From: Hybos culiciformis
Lineage: Eukaryota > Arthropoda > Insecta > Diptera > Hybotidae
Length of the DNA: 64,000 bases
Assembly (NCBI GenBank): GCA_964007475.1
Contig: OZ023273.1
Coordinates: 9,021,740 to 9,085,739, forward strand
Direction of reading: 5' to 3'
Positions 26,007-38,074 of this stretch are shown piece by piece. The position numbers and the translations under genes were made by a program. How positions within the stretch are numbered: the first letter of the stretch is position 1; each line of letters begins with the position of its first letter. The notes beneath the pieces are model-generated. The model saw only the letters and a list, made by a program, of their open reading frames with translations, ran no database searches and was not told the DNA's origin.

Positions 26007-26438
26007 CTACAGGTAAAAAAAAAAATTGAATATTTTTTAATAATGAGATTTTTTCTTCCAAAATTATTTTTTCAAAGATAGTAAAGTTCATGAATATTAT
26101 TCAACAAATAGTATAAAATTAATTTTTAAACGATTTTACATTTTTTCATTTAATATGTGTGGGCCTTAATGAAAATAACATCAAACAAGAACCTACGAAA
26201 TGTAAAAATTATGTATAAGTATATATCTTATGTAGAAGTATATATCTGTAGATAGTTCGAAAAATAAAACTTCATTCTGTATACGGGAAAAAAAAAATAC
26301 TGTTTTTTGGAATAGTTAGTTGACTTTTATTTCATAAAAAAAAAATGGAAGAGAATCTCATTGATTTTGGAATTTTAAATTTTTTACACTGCCACACTCG
26401 AATACATTAAAATATACAAATCTTATTTTTCTTTATAC

Positions 26439-26582
26439 CTTCGTCAATCCTTCGTGAGGCCTCATCAATATCTGCTCTAGCATCTTTTAATATCACATAC
26501 ATAAGTGGCATCATTTCCCAAGGATAACGAAATTTTTCTAATAATTTTTGACAATACTCTAAAAGGACTTCTGCATTCTGAC
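26439..26582 (-). CDS. dsx: doublesex common exon A (OD2 dimerization domain)
   Basis: Internal coding exon of doublesex, the DM-family transcription factor at the bottom of the insect sex-determination cascade. It encodes the OD2 oligomerization domain, a UBA-like helical fold through which Dsx dimerizes and to which the sex-specific tail is attached. The frame reads QNAEVLLEYCQKLLEKFRYP, then WEMMPLMYVILKDARADIDE, then ASRRIDEG. I recognise YPWEMMPLMYVILKDA and EASRRI as hallmark motifs of insect Dsx. In the sense direction the acceptor is TTATTACAG before GTCAGAATG and the donor is GACGAAG before GTATAAAG. The exon is 144 nt, starts with two nucleotides of a split codon and ends with one. 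Exon F lies 432 bp downstream. The preceding exon is not in the window. The domain call is very secure; exact ends rest on GT/AG rules and phase. Confidence 0.94.
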
Positions 26583-29500
26583 CTGTAATAAGACAAAAAA
26601 TTAAATTCAATTTAAAATTAAAACCATAAACGTAAATAAGATTAAATTAATAAAAACTTTGACACAATCTCATTTGTTATTATATATTTTGTTTCAAGTT
26701 TCGCAATATTGGTGTCTGGTGTGTAAATGAAATAGAATTCATTATTAGAAAATGTATTACTATAATTATCTGAAAACAATTTAACAATATACTATTATTA
26801 TATGTAATTTATAATTGAATAGTTTTATACGTTTTTCAGATATATAATTAGTTCTGAAATTCCCATTAAAAAAAAATGGACTTAAAATAACATTAACAAT
26901 TACATAAATATTTATACTTAAAATTAAAAAATAGTAGTATTAGAGCAAAATAAATAGTTCAAGATATTTTATTATATGACATAGAAATAATAAGAAATCT
27001 AATAAATATTGCTATAAAATGTTGCAGCGCTGACTCGAATGGGCTATTAAGACAAGTCGAGGTTCGAGGACTCCGGTTAGGGAACTATATAGCAAATTTT
27101 CAAAATTTTGATTTCATAGCAACGTTTTGATATTATTGTAAGTTCGGCACTACCTTGTGAAACCGTCTAATCTCGTTTCAATAAAATAGCAATATACTGA
27201 TTCATTATTTTATTTGTAATCCAAAATTATATGGAATATATTAAAACTTATGTATTTGTTATATTACACTGAAAAAATTGATAGCATCCGCAACTTAAAT
27301 TTCTGTAAAGCCCTCGCTAAATCGAACTTGTGGATGATTTTAGCAAGATTAGTTATTTATCATAGCTCTTACTAATTTGAGTTTTTATAATTTTTTATAA
27401 TTTGACTAATTATAATTTTGGTGTAATCTTTGCTACAATTTCAGCACACACTGCCACAGGGCTGTGGAGTCGGTCAACAAAATTACCGACTCCAACTCCG
27501 ACTCCTCGTTTTTTTCTTTGGCGACTCCGACTCCGACTCCTACTTTGATTACTTGGACTCTCTGTCTGATACCAATGTACTATACTTTCTGTACCCCCAC
27601 CAGCAATTATAAAAAATAGTATTTCCCGAAATTGCCATAAATTTTAATATGAACATTAAAGAGTATTTCCCGTAATTTTCGCAGTAAGCCAAAAATTGTG
27701 ATAATATATTTTTATTGGATTTCTGTGCCAGACACTTGGTGTTGCTTTGTTAAATTTAATTATAAAAATATAATTATTAAAATGTTTTATTTAATTTAAT
27801 AAGTTTTGGTCGAGTATACTTTAAATTTAATAGTTTTGGAGTCGGAGTCGGCTATATTATACTCCGACTCCGACACTTAACAAGCAAAAATTCACTTAAC
27901 AATAATAAAATTAATGTCTATCTCTTTCCCAACTTTTCCTGGTAATGAAGTTATTATACAAAAACTAAGGTTAGTTTAACTTGACACTTTTTCTGATTGT
28001 TGTAAAAATAAATGCTGAATTTAAATCAAAAATTGTCTGATACGGATTTTAATTCTTAACAAATCTGCAACTTTATTCAATTTGTGGTGTCTCACTCTTA
28101 GGGGCCCGAAAATTATTAAGCTTCAGGTCGAAAAAAATTATTGAGTCACCCGCTGGTTATTCAGTTTTGTAAAACTGTATATTATAGATTATGAATTTTC
28201 TGAATCAAAATGAATTTTTTCTATATATATAGTAAGAAAAATAATTTTTCGATTTTAACAGAAATTTTAGAATTAATTATTTGTTTTATCTTCAAGATTT
28301 CGCGAGAAAAAACTTCCCCATTTTTAAGACTTATCTTATTTCGTCTTCAACAAAAATATTATATAATATTTCTATGTGTGTATACATAGTATTTCTTTTA
28401 TTTTTATCATTTAAATAACATATACCACCGAATTATTTATATGAGCTATTTAGGTTTTTTTTTGCTTATTTTAATTTATTTTTAAAGAATTAAAAAGCAA
28501 AATGGCATAAAAGAAAACATTTTTTTTTGAGCAAAAAATAAAAAAAAAAAAAATACTGCAGTTGTGGAAAAAAAATTTATATATTATAACAACTATAAAA
28601 GCATGAAACATTTAAAATGCATAAAAAATATATAAAAAGGAAAAAAAAAAAAAACTTCTCTGTGTTTAAATAGTTATGCGCTTTGTGAACATTAAAAAGA
28701 ACTGGCACCTAGAAAATCCATTAAAATGAACTTTTTTTGTTATAAATTTTTGTGCCTGAATAAAATTTTCTTTTCTTTTTTTTTCGTTTTCTTTTTGTTT
28801 ATTTTTATTTTTTTTTTGTGTTTTAAGAAGGCGGAGCTTTGAAGTCATTGGTTGAGACTGTAATAACCCTCCTTTTATTATGTTTGTGTTTTTATTATTA
28901 TTATTATTAGTGTTGTGTTTTTTTGCCGCTTTAATGGAAATTGGTATTTTTTTTTTTAATACACTGGAAGTTTTTAACAGCAGAAAAAAAAAAAATCCAC
29001 ATGATAAAAAAGACCTTCGAGAAAATGTTGTTAATAATAATAATAATATTTTCATAAAATAAAACGATGGCATACGAAAAAAAAATTAAACAAAATATAA
29101 ACAAGCTTTTTCCCATTTGTTTTTATTATTTTTATTCATATAGTATAAAAAGTGGTGATTATTCAATTTATATACATATATGTATAATTTTTCTTTTTTG
29201 TATAGTGTTTAAATGCGTGTTAAAAATTTGTTTAATAAATGAATATTATGATTGGATTTTTTTTTTTGGGACATTTAACAAGTAGCCTGAAAATGAGCAA
29301 AATTATGATTAATTTATTAATAAAATAAATATTAGTTTTCTTTTTCTGGTAAGAGGTTGAAATAATTGTGTTTCTCATTGCCTTGAGGCATATTCGTGTG
29401 TGTAAAACAAAAAGGTATATGTAAATACAAGTGAATACAAGGATTGGAAAATAAAAAAGGAATAATAATATAAATTTATATTAAGTTGTCAATTAGTTAT

Positions 29501-31094
29501 GTATATACTAGTTATAAGCCCGTTATTGAGTATGGTCATGGGGCTAGAAAAACTCACTCATTTAATATACATCTAATACTGAGTTATATTTTATCGATGG
29601 TTGACCATACGTAAAGAGAAAACTGAAATAGGGATACCAATACCACATAGTTTTGAAAAAAATTCAACAGGGGTCGTCTTAGTAATTTTGCATATGATTT
29701 CGATTCTTAAGGCCAAAATTTAAAAATAGGTTCCCTTTTCTATTCTTGTAGTTTTTTGTTGTTTTATTTAACAGAAAATAAAAAGCCGTGAAAAATGTGA
29801 CACAAAGATTGTGTGCTAAAATTTATATTTGAGTTTTAAACTGCAATTTATGACAAAAATTAATATAATAAACAAATTAAATTAATTAAAAATTGTTTAG
29901 AAGATTATAGAAATTCAAAATTGTAAGTCACAAGCCTTGAAGAGCGATATTTTAGCTTTATTTCTGACTTTGATTTTATATTATTATCTGTTTGCTTTAT
30001 ACTTCACAATCCCAGCAAATATGGTTAAGTATTTCAAAGATCAATTTGAGCAAAAAAAACTCAAAATAATACGACTCATTGACCCAGGTCTTTATTCTCT
30101 AACATTTACCCTACAATCAAGACCCATTTATCGCAGTAAGAGCTCTTAGCATTTTTTAATGGTTTAATAGAAAAAATATAAATATGAGTGTAAGTTACAC
30201 TGTGTAACTAAACGACTTCAATCTTTTCATTCAATGCGACAGACACTTTCAACATTGAAAGATGAAATAGATCAAAAAGTGGCACAATTATAACTTTTCA
30301 TTGTGATTTTATAATACCACATACTGTAGACATATACATATATTAATTTCTATTATAATTATAAATTGATCTATAATTATTACATACCTACCTAAACATC
30401 AAGAATCCATTATAATACCATGTTGTGTTGGGTACATAAGAAGGTTTATGTTATAATTTTTGTTAAAAATTTTCTATATTCATAAAATTAGATGTATCGC
30501 ATTTCATTATAATGTAAAAATAACATATAAAATCTAAAATTTTAATGTTTTATATAAAGGTAGTATCTTATATACATAAAATAAAAAATAAAAGATATGT
30601 AATAAAAAGGACTCGAAATGTAATGCGCATAGCATTCCAATCGTTAAATGCCTTTTAAAAAATATATAAATTTTTTTTTTTAAATGTATATTTTTAATGT
30701 AGTTGTAAAGCAATTTAGGCACATTTATGTTTTAGTTCTATAATGAAAAGGATGCAACTTTCTAAGATGTTATACCACCAAAAATTAATCTACATGTATT
30801 ATATGAATATGAATGAATAAATGTGTTTATGTACATAAGGAATCTCTGGATGCTGTACATTCTTTATATAGAGAAATATTTTATGGATAACAAATATATC
30901 AGATATGTTTATAATAAGATTAAGTTTATAAATTTAATTTTGTTTAAACTATTGTGACTTCTGATCTTTATTAAATTATTATTTTCTGACAATAAATATA
31001 GTTTTACTTGCTTGGAACATAAAGTTTCAAGAACAAATTTTTCCCAGTCTCCGAATTAAGACTCAAAAAAATAAATGATCCGCAATCAACATTT
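26583..31094 (-). other. dsx intron upstream of exon A, proximal part
   Basis: No exon recognised. Contains the GGAGTCGG repeat at 27.5 kb. The 135-codon minus-strand frame at 28666-29073 is a K/N/L/F low-complexity run in homopolymer DNA and is not supported as a gene. Confidence 0.6.
27459..27874. repeat. repeat element with GGAGTCGG/CCGACTCC arrays at both ends
   Basis: At 27459-27540 a GGCTGTGGAGTCGG block is followed by repeats of CCGACTCC; at 27839-27874 GGAGTCGGAGTCGG and ACTCCGACTCCGAC face each other. Each end can fold on itself and the ends also pair with each other. GGAGTCGG-rich elements are widespread in invertebrate genomes; I cannot assign this one to a class. The 60-codon open frame across the left end (DSDSDSYFDY) is a by-product of the hexamer repeat. 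Confidence 0.55.
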
Positions 31095-31207
31095 GAGCCG
31101 TTTATTTTTAAAGTGGTTTAAGTCCATTTTTCAAAAAAAAAATAGTTAAGGATAACAATAAGCACAATAGTATATTTTCTTTTTATTTATAAACAATTTT
31201 AGTGTAG

Positions 31208-31682
31208 ATTTTTAATTAACGTCTGTGTTTTTTTATTAATATCTTTTTGAATATTTGCGATCGATTATACAGACATGATTTTTAAGTAGTTGGTGAAGTA
31301 AACTGAAAATTTTATTTTTAATATTTTATCTAGGAAACTTTAATTTTTGAAAATTACTGAATTATTAAATTGTTTCGTCCTGGTATCAAGCTTAGGACTC
31401 ATCAGAATGATTTACTTGATACCTATCATTTACAATTCTAGAGATGAATGTTATACAATTTATTTTTTATTTAAATTGCATGAAGATTTTTTATTTTTGG
31501 TTCTGTGAGGTTTTATTTATGGATATAAATTGAATATCAAATTCCTCATATATTAATTGTATTATTAACTTTATGAATTTCTGAAATCTCTATTCAATTA
31601 TTATTTTTTTGTTAAATTTCTTATTTTTATTTCTCCTATTCTAATCTTGAGTGGTATTATTGCGTTTCAATTTCCGACAAAT
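31208..31682 (-). repeat. inverted arm of the 675-bp unit
   Basis: This 475-bp stretch is the reverse complement of unit sequence found, for example, from 31997 onward and across the next unit boundary (TTTGTCGGAAATTGAAACG reads inverted at 31663-31681). The turning point to the forward array is at about 31681-31683. The RNA or single strand could fold into a long hairpin. Confidence 0.9.
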
Positions 31683-34459
31683 TAAAAATAAAATTTTCAG
31701 TTTACTTCACCAACTACTTAAAAATCATGTCTGTATAATCGATCGCAAATATTCAAAAAGATATTAATAAAAAAACACAGACGTTAATTAAAAATCAATA
31801 ATTTGTGGACGTAGATCGGGAATGGTCCAAATTTGGTAATTTTCTTAACTTCAATAAAAAGTTCATTTCTGGGTGGTAATGCGAAAAAAGAAATTCCTGA
31901 CAATCTTCCAATTATGTGAGCATAATAATATTTCATAACATAGACTCAAAACCTAGAGTCAACCTTTGAAATTTATAAAAAAGTTCTCATATGGCATTTG
32001 TCGGAAATTGAAACGCAATAATACCACTCAAGATTAGAATAGGAGAAATAAAAATAAGAAATTTAACAAAAAAATAATAATTGAATAGAGATTTCAGAAA
32101 TTCATAAAGTTAATAATACAATTAATATATGAGGAATTTGATATTCAATTTATATCCATAAATAAAACCTCACAGAACCAAAAATAAAAAATCTTCATGC
32201 AATTTAAATAAAAAATAAATTGTATAACATTCATCTCTAGAATTGTAAATGATAGGTATCAAGTAAATCATTCTGATGAGTCCTAAGCTTGATACCAGGA
32301 CGAAACAATTTAATAATTCAGTAATTTTCAAAAATTAAAGTTTCCTAGATAAAATATTAAAAATAAAATTTTCAGTTTACTTCACCAACTACTTAAAAAT
32401 CATGTCTGTATAATCGATCGCAAATATTCAAAAAGATATTAATAAAAAAACACAGACGTTAATTAAAAATCAATAATTTGTGGACGTAGATCGGGAATGG
32501 TCCAAATTTGGTAATTTTCTTAACTTCAATAAAAAGTTCATTTCTGGGTGGTAATGCGAAAAAAGAAATTCCTGACAATCTTCCAATTATGTGAGCATAA
32601 TAATATTTCATAACATAGACTCAAAACCTAGAGTCAACCTTTGAAATTTATAAAAAAGTTCTCATATGGCATTTGTCGGAAATTGAAACGCAATAATACC
32701 ACTCAAGATTAGAATAGGAGAAATAAAAATAAGAAATTTAACAAAAAAATAATAATTGAATAGAGATTTCAGAAATTCATAAAGTTAATAATACAATTAA
32801 TATATGAGGAATTTGATATTCAATTTATATCCATAAATAAAACCTCACAGAACCAAAAATAAAAAATCTTCATGCAATTTAAATAAAAAATAAATTGTAT
32901 AACATTCATCTCTAGAATTGTAAATGATAGGTATCAAGTAAATCATTCTGATGAGTCCTAAGCTTGATACCAGGACGAAACAATTTAATAATTCAGTAAT
33001 TTTCAAAAATTAAAGTTTCCTAGATAAAATATTAAAAATAAAATTTTCAGTTTACTTCACCAACTACTTAAAAATCATGTCTGTATAATCGATCGCAAAT
33101 ATTCAAAAAGATATTAATAAAAAAACACAGACGTTAATTAAAAATCAATAATTTGTGGACGTAGATCGGGAATGGTCCAAATTTGGTAATTTTCTTAACT
33201 TCAATAAAAAGTTCATTTCTGGGTGGTAATGCGAAAAAAGAAATTCCTGACAATCTTCCAATTATGTGAGCATAATAATATTTCATAACATAGACTCAAA
33301 ACCTAGAGTCAACCTTTGAAATTTATAAAAAAGTTCTCATATGGCATTTGTCGGAAATTGAAACGCAATAATACCACTCAAGATTAGAATAGGAGAAATA
33401 AAAATAAGAAATTTAACAAAAAAATAATAATTGAATAGAGATTTCAGAAATTCATAAAGTTAATAATACAATTAATATATGAGGAATTTGATATTCAATT
33501 TATATCCATAAATAAAACCTCACAGAACCAAAAATAAAAAATCTTCATGCAATTTAAATAAAAAATAAATTGTATAACATTCATCTCTAGAATTGTAAAT
33601 GATAGGTATCAAGTAAATCATTCTGATGAGTCCTAAGCTTGATACCAGGACGAAACAATTTAATAATTCAGTAATTTTCAAAAATTAAAGTTTCCTAGAT
33701 AAAATATTAAAAATAAAATTTTCAGTTTACTTCACCAACTACTTAAAAATCATGTCTGTATAATCGATCGCAAATATTCAAAAAGATATTAATAAAAAAA
33801 CACAGACGTTAATTAAAAATCAATAATTTGTGGACGTAGATCGGGAATGGTCCAAATTTGGTAATTTTCTTAACTTCAATAAAAAGTTCATTTCTGGGTG
33901 GTAATGCGAAAAAAGAAATTCCTGACAATCTTCCAATTATGTGAGCATAATAATATTTCATAACATAGACTCAAAACCTAGAGTCAACCTTTGAAATTTA
34001 TAAAAAAGTTCTCATATGGCATTTGTCGGAAATTGAAACGCAATAATACCACTCAAGATTAGAATAGGAGAAATAAAAATAAGAAATTTAACAAAAAAAT
34101 AATAATTGAATAGAGATTTCAGAAATTCATAAAGTTAATAATACAATTAATATATGAGGAATTTGATATTCAATTTATATCCATAAATAAAACCTCACAG
34201 AACCAAAAATAAAAAATCTTCATGCAATTTAAATAAAAAATAAATTGTATAACATTCATCTCTAGAATTGTAAATGATAGGTATCAAGTAAATCATTCTG
34301 ATGAGTCCTAAGCTTGATACCAGGACGAAACAATTTAATAATTCAGTAATTTTCAAAAATTAAAGTTTCCTAGATAAAATATTAAAAATAAAATTTTCAG
34401 TTTACTTCACCAACTACTTAAAAATCATGTCTGTATAATCGATCGCAAATATTCAAAAA
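31208..34459. repeat. 675-bp tandem array with head-to-head inverted arm
   Basis: The word TTCAGTTTACTTCACCAAC starts at 31696, 32371, 33046, 33721 and 34396, exactly 675 bp apart each time. By eye the units are identical, so the amplification is recent or homogenised. Forward units run from about 31681 to 34459 (four full units and a short fifth). The left arm, 31208-31682, is the reverse complement of about 0.7 unit, so the array starts with a large inverted repeat. The unit holds no open frame of 60 codons. AATTTTAGTGTAG flanks the whole block on both sides (31195-31207 and 34460-34472), which looks like a 13-bp target duplication. It lies in the large intron upstream of dsx exon A. Confidence 0.93.
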
Positions 34460-36265
34460 AATTTTAGTGTAGTATCATTAAAACCGCTTTGATTTTGACA
34501 CTTGAAAATTAGCTTATGGAAACATTAATGTATATTTTTAAATCAATTCAAACACAAAACCTTAAATATCTCAATACAAGAACAAATGGACTTAAACCAC
34601 TTTCAAAATAAACGGCTCATTTAATTTAATTTAATTCAATGTGATATTGTACCTTCTATCAATAAATCTGCACCAGTGTTTCCATTACTAATAGTTATCT
34701 TATACATTGATCTCAACTGTGGCAAACGATAAATATTTTTTTTTGTATTTCCTCGTTATGAATTTGGTGCCCGGATTCTTGGTAGCTAAATAGTTTTTTA
34801 AATTCTTACAATCGACCCTTACCCACACACCAAATATCATCGAAAATCCTTTTTTATCCCGGATGCCTTCCTTTAATTGAACAACTTATAATACATATAT
34901 ACCTATTTTAATCGAAATAAAATTTCAACTATTAGTCTACAATTGAGGGCTAAATAATTTGTCTAGGTACAATCAACATTTTCCAAAATACCTATTTTCA
35001 CCGAAATCCGTCGACCTTAGCTTAGATATTATCGAAGGTTTAAAATATGTTTTAAAAAAATCGGAATCTATTAATACTCTTCAGTCTTATTAATTTATTT
35101 TATTAAAAATCACAGATATTAATGCGAATAAAATTCTTAATAAATATTAACATTTAAATTATTTGATATTGCAATTCTGTGATTATGTAAAACTTATATC
35201 TAATTATCAATACATTCTAATAAGTCATTATTCAAGTATACATATAAATGTTTATACGCATATTATCTTTTTTAATTTAAAATTTTGTGTTCACATTTTT
35301 GGATTTTAGTGTATTTTCATCGCACGAGGTGACATTTCAAAATAAAACAAATCAATCTTGATATAATATAGAAATTAATGATTTAATATATTTTTGCTTT
35401 CATTTGACAATAGCTCACCGAATATTAATTCAGATTTTAAATTCCTTCAGGCGAATTCAGAATTTATAAGCTAATTTGGCAAAGTTTCCCTGTGTATAGC
35501 AATTTAACAATTTCTTATTATATTAATTCAAGTAACGATAAATGAAAACTTAAAGGAAAATTTCAAATGATTATAAACGTCTTCGTGAATTTAAAATTTC
35601 CAAGATATGTACACAAGAAAATTAAAAGACTGGGAAAAAGTTTCTTAATAATTTTATTACAACCATTACGTTTTTTTTTTTTTTGTAAAATTTTATCGCC
35701 CTTTCAAAGTAAACATTAAAATTGAAAAAGAAAAAAAAAATTTATAGCATTTTTATAACTTAAAATGAATATGCATAAGTTTTGGCCAAAAGCAGTCTTA
35801 TATTTTTACGATCATTCATTCTTTTTTCTCTTTGGAACTATTTTACAATTTCTATATTCAATCGGTAAAGAAAAGTAATAAAATTTTATAAATTTTATTT
35901 TTTAAAGTTGGCTTCTTTTTTTACTTAAGAATTCAGTTCCTTTTCCTTGAGAGCTTTGAAAGGAAAAAACAAAAAAAAATAATTATAATTTTTTATCGCA
36001 TTGTTATGACATCATCAATTTATGTCTTTATGAGAAAAAAATTCGATTTAGGTAGAATTTGTAGAACAAAATTCTTTGGAGTTTAGACATATACTTAGCA
36101 TCTAAATAAATTCATGTGTGGGAATAAGATATTCAGTCTGCTCTGAACAAACACTTTTAAAATAATTGAAATTAGTTTTTAAATTTAAGTTATACAAAAT
36201 TAAAAAAGTATCTGATAGCTTTTATTATATGTTTTGGATAAAGTTCAGTTGACTTGAACAATTGA

Positions 36266-36309
36266 TTTTGTTAAAACTTGGTGGGTTTGTTTTGTTAAAA
36301 CTTGGTGGG
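36266..36309. repeat. two-copy tandem repeat, 24-bp period
   Basis: TTTTGTTAAAACTTGGTGGG occurs at 36266-36285 and 36290-36309. Confidence 0.85.
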
Positions 36310-36709
36310 GTAGTAAAGACAATACCCAAATTATCAAATCCAAGACATAAATAGTAATATTTGATTATTTTGGGCCTTGAATCTGCAAGTACTAAAAAAA
36401 ACCGCCTGAATATTTGAATTTGCATAAAAATGCAGTAATGAAATTTTGGAAATTAATCTATGTATCTGAAATTCAAAAACGTTCTTATGTTTTCAATAAA
36501 TGATTTATTATGCAATAAATTTTTTTTTGATGATTCATCTATTACAATTTTATCAACCCGAATATATAATTTTTTTTTTTATTATTATTATGATTATACG
36601 TAATAATCATTATAATTACTCATAAAGCTGTTTATTATTAATAAATTATTATGCTTGAATATTAAGCAAAAATAAATTTAAAACGGGAGCAGTACGTTTG
36701 ATTGTATTT

Positions 36710-37105
36710 CGTTTAACTGTAATTACATTTGACTGTGTTTTTGTTTGGCTCCATATCGTCTTACCAGGGATCGATTTTTGTCCACGATTCTTTATCTGGG
36801 CGGATAAGTTACATTTTTTAAAATGACATTTGCCCACGCTAAAAAATTCGCAACAAAAAAAATTCATACTACTCATTAAAAAACTACACGGGATTCGTGC
36901 GCGCTCAAGAAAAAAAAGTTCTTCGGATAAAAGATTAATTTTATTTTACAATCGCGAATAAGTGTCTTTTTGTAAAATGACATTCATGGCGGGCAACCTT
37001 TTACCAAATGCAGTTATAGTCAAATGTATTTATAGTCAAATGTATTTATAGTCAAATGTATTTATAGTCAAATGTATTGCAGTCAAATGTAATTGCAGTT
37101 AAACG
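36710..37105. mobile_element. inverted-repeat element with internal 16-bp repeats
   Basis: CGTTTAACTGTAATTACATT opens a 26-bp arm at 36710-36735 whose inverted copy, with one mismatch, is at 37080-37105. Just inside the right arm a 16-bp unit AGTCAAATGTATTTAT is repeated from 37018. A second internal word, AAAATGACATT near GCCCACGC or GGCGGGC, occurs twice in direct orientation. These features suggest a decayed MITE or foldback-like element; no target duplication is clear. Both short open frames here are translations of the repeats. Confidence 0.5.
37018..37097. repeat. 16-bp minisatellite, about five copies
   Basis: AGTCAAATGTATTTAT starts at 37018, 37034, 37050 and 37066, then a 15-bp variant at 37081. 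It is part of the subterminal region of the surrounding inverted-repeat element. Confidence 0.92.
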
Positions 37106-38074
37106 TCCCCAACCCAAATGGTACACTCATATTATGTATATAAAAATACATATTATGTTTATTATATTTTGGATACATGTAGGTACATACGGTTATAATG
37201 CATCAAATATTTTTAATGAATTTGAAAATAAATTTTTTGATTTGCTAGCAGAAAATAAACTAGACCACTTAAATCCAAACAAATTAATAAATATGAAAAT
37301 AAACAAAATAAATATACAAAAAACTTTTCATCTTCATCTTTAACGAACAAAATTTTATAGTTTTTTTTTTTGACAATTAAGATTCACAAAAAAAAAGATA
37401 TTATAGAGGCATAAAATTTCACCACTGAACAAGGATTGAATTAGCAAAATTTCTTTACTTTTCAGTTTCAATTTTGACGAATACGAATATATATAACTCA
37501 AATGAACTCTATGCTTAGTTTTTTTATTAGACTTATTTTGTTTGATTTTTTCGATTTTATTGTTACTAGAGTGAATTTCCTAAATAATTTATTCAATACG
37601 CAATAATCTGAGCTATAAAAAACTTAACTAACTAGAAAGTTAAAGATTTTTTTTAGGAGTTTTGAAGTACGAGTTAAATTTCATCTTCGTGTTAGGCATA
37701 GCATTTTTATTTATTTTTTTTTAAATTATGGTCCAACATCATTGTATAGATATAGAAAATTATTATTATTTTTTATTTACTGCTATCATTATTTTTTTTT
37801 ATTCCTACCCATAGCCGAAGGCAAGAAACACTTTTTTTTGATGTGATCACTAACAATGAAAGGGAATTTATACTTTTATTGCCTATAAATAGAGCTTTAA
37901 TAAAATATCTTCAACAGACATTGAAGATTGTATTGAGATTAAATTATTCACGATTTATTATTTTTTTTTAAATAAAAAAAAAGTATATACATATATTTAT
38001 TGTCATATCAATACTTAACACTTTACAAGTTTTCAAACATGTCTCTAGATTGGTTTTTTAGGAAAGGCGTTAAA

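Larger units (their letters stand above)
31095..34618. mobile_element. outer inverted-repeat element, split by the 675-bp array
   Basis: GAGCCGTTTATTTTTAAAGT at 31095 begins a 35-bp arm (to 31129) that is matched in inverted orientation, with one mismatch, at 34584-34618. ATTT directly flanks both arms and might be a 4-bp target duplication, though in this composition that is weak. Without the nested array the element would be about 260 bp, a plausible MITE. No protein is encoded in what remains. Confidence 0.65.

Noticed and set aside
28666..29073. 135-codon open frame on the minus strand
   Set aside because: Composed of K/N/L/F/T runs from homopolymer tracts, with no domain or similarity; chance frame.
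31208..34459. Could the regular array be a CRISPR array?
   Set aside because: Units are 675 bp and identical throughout with no spacer/repeat division, in an animal genome.
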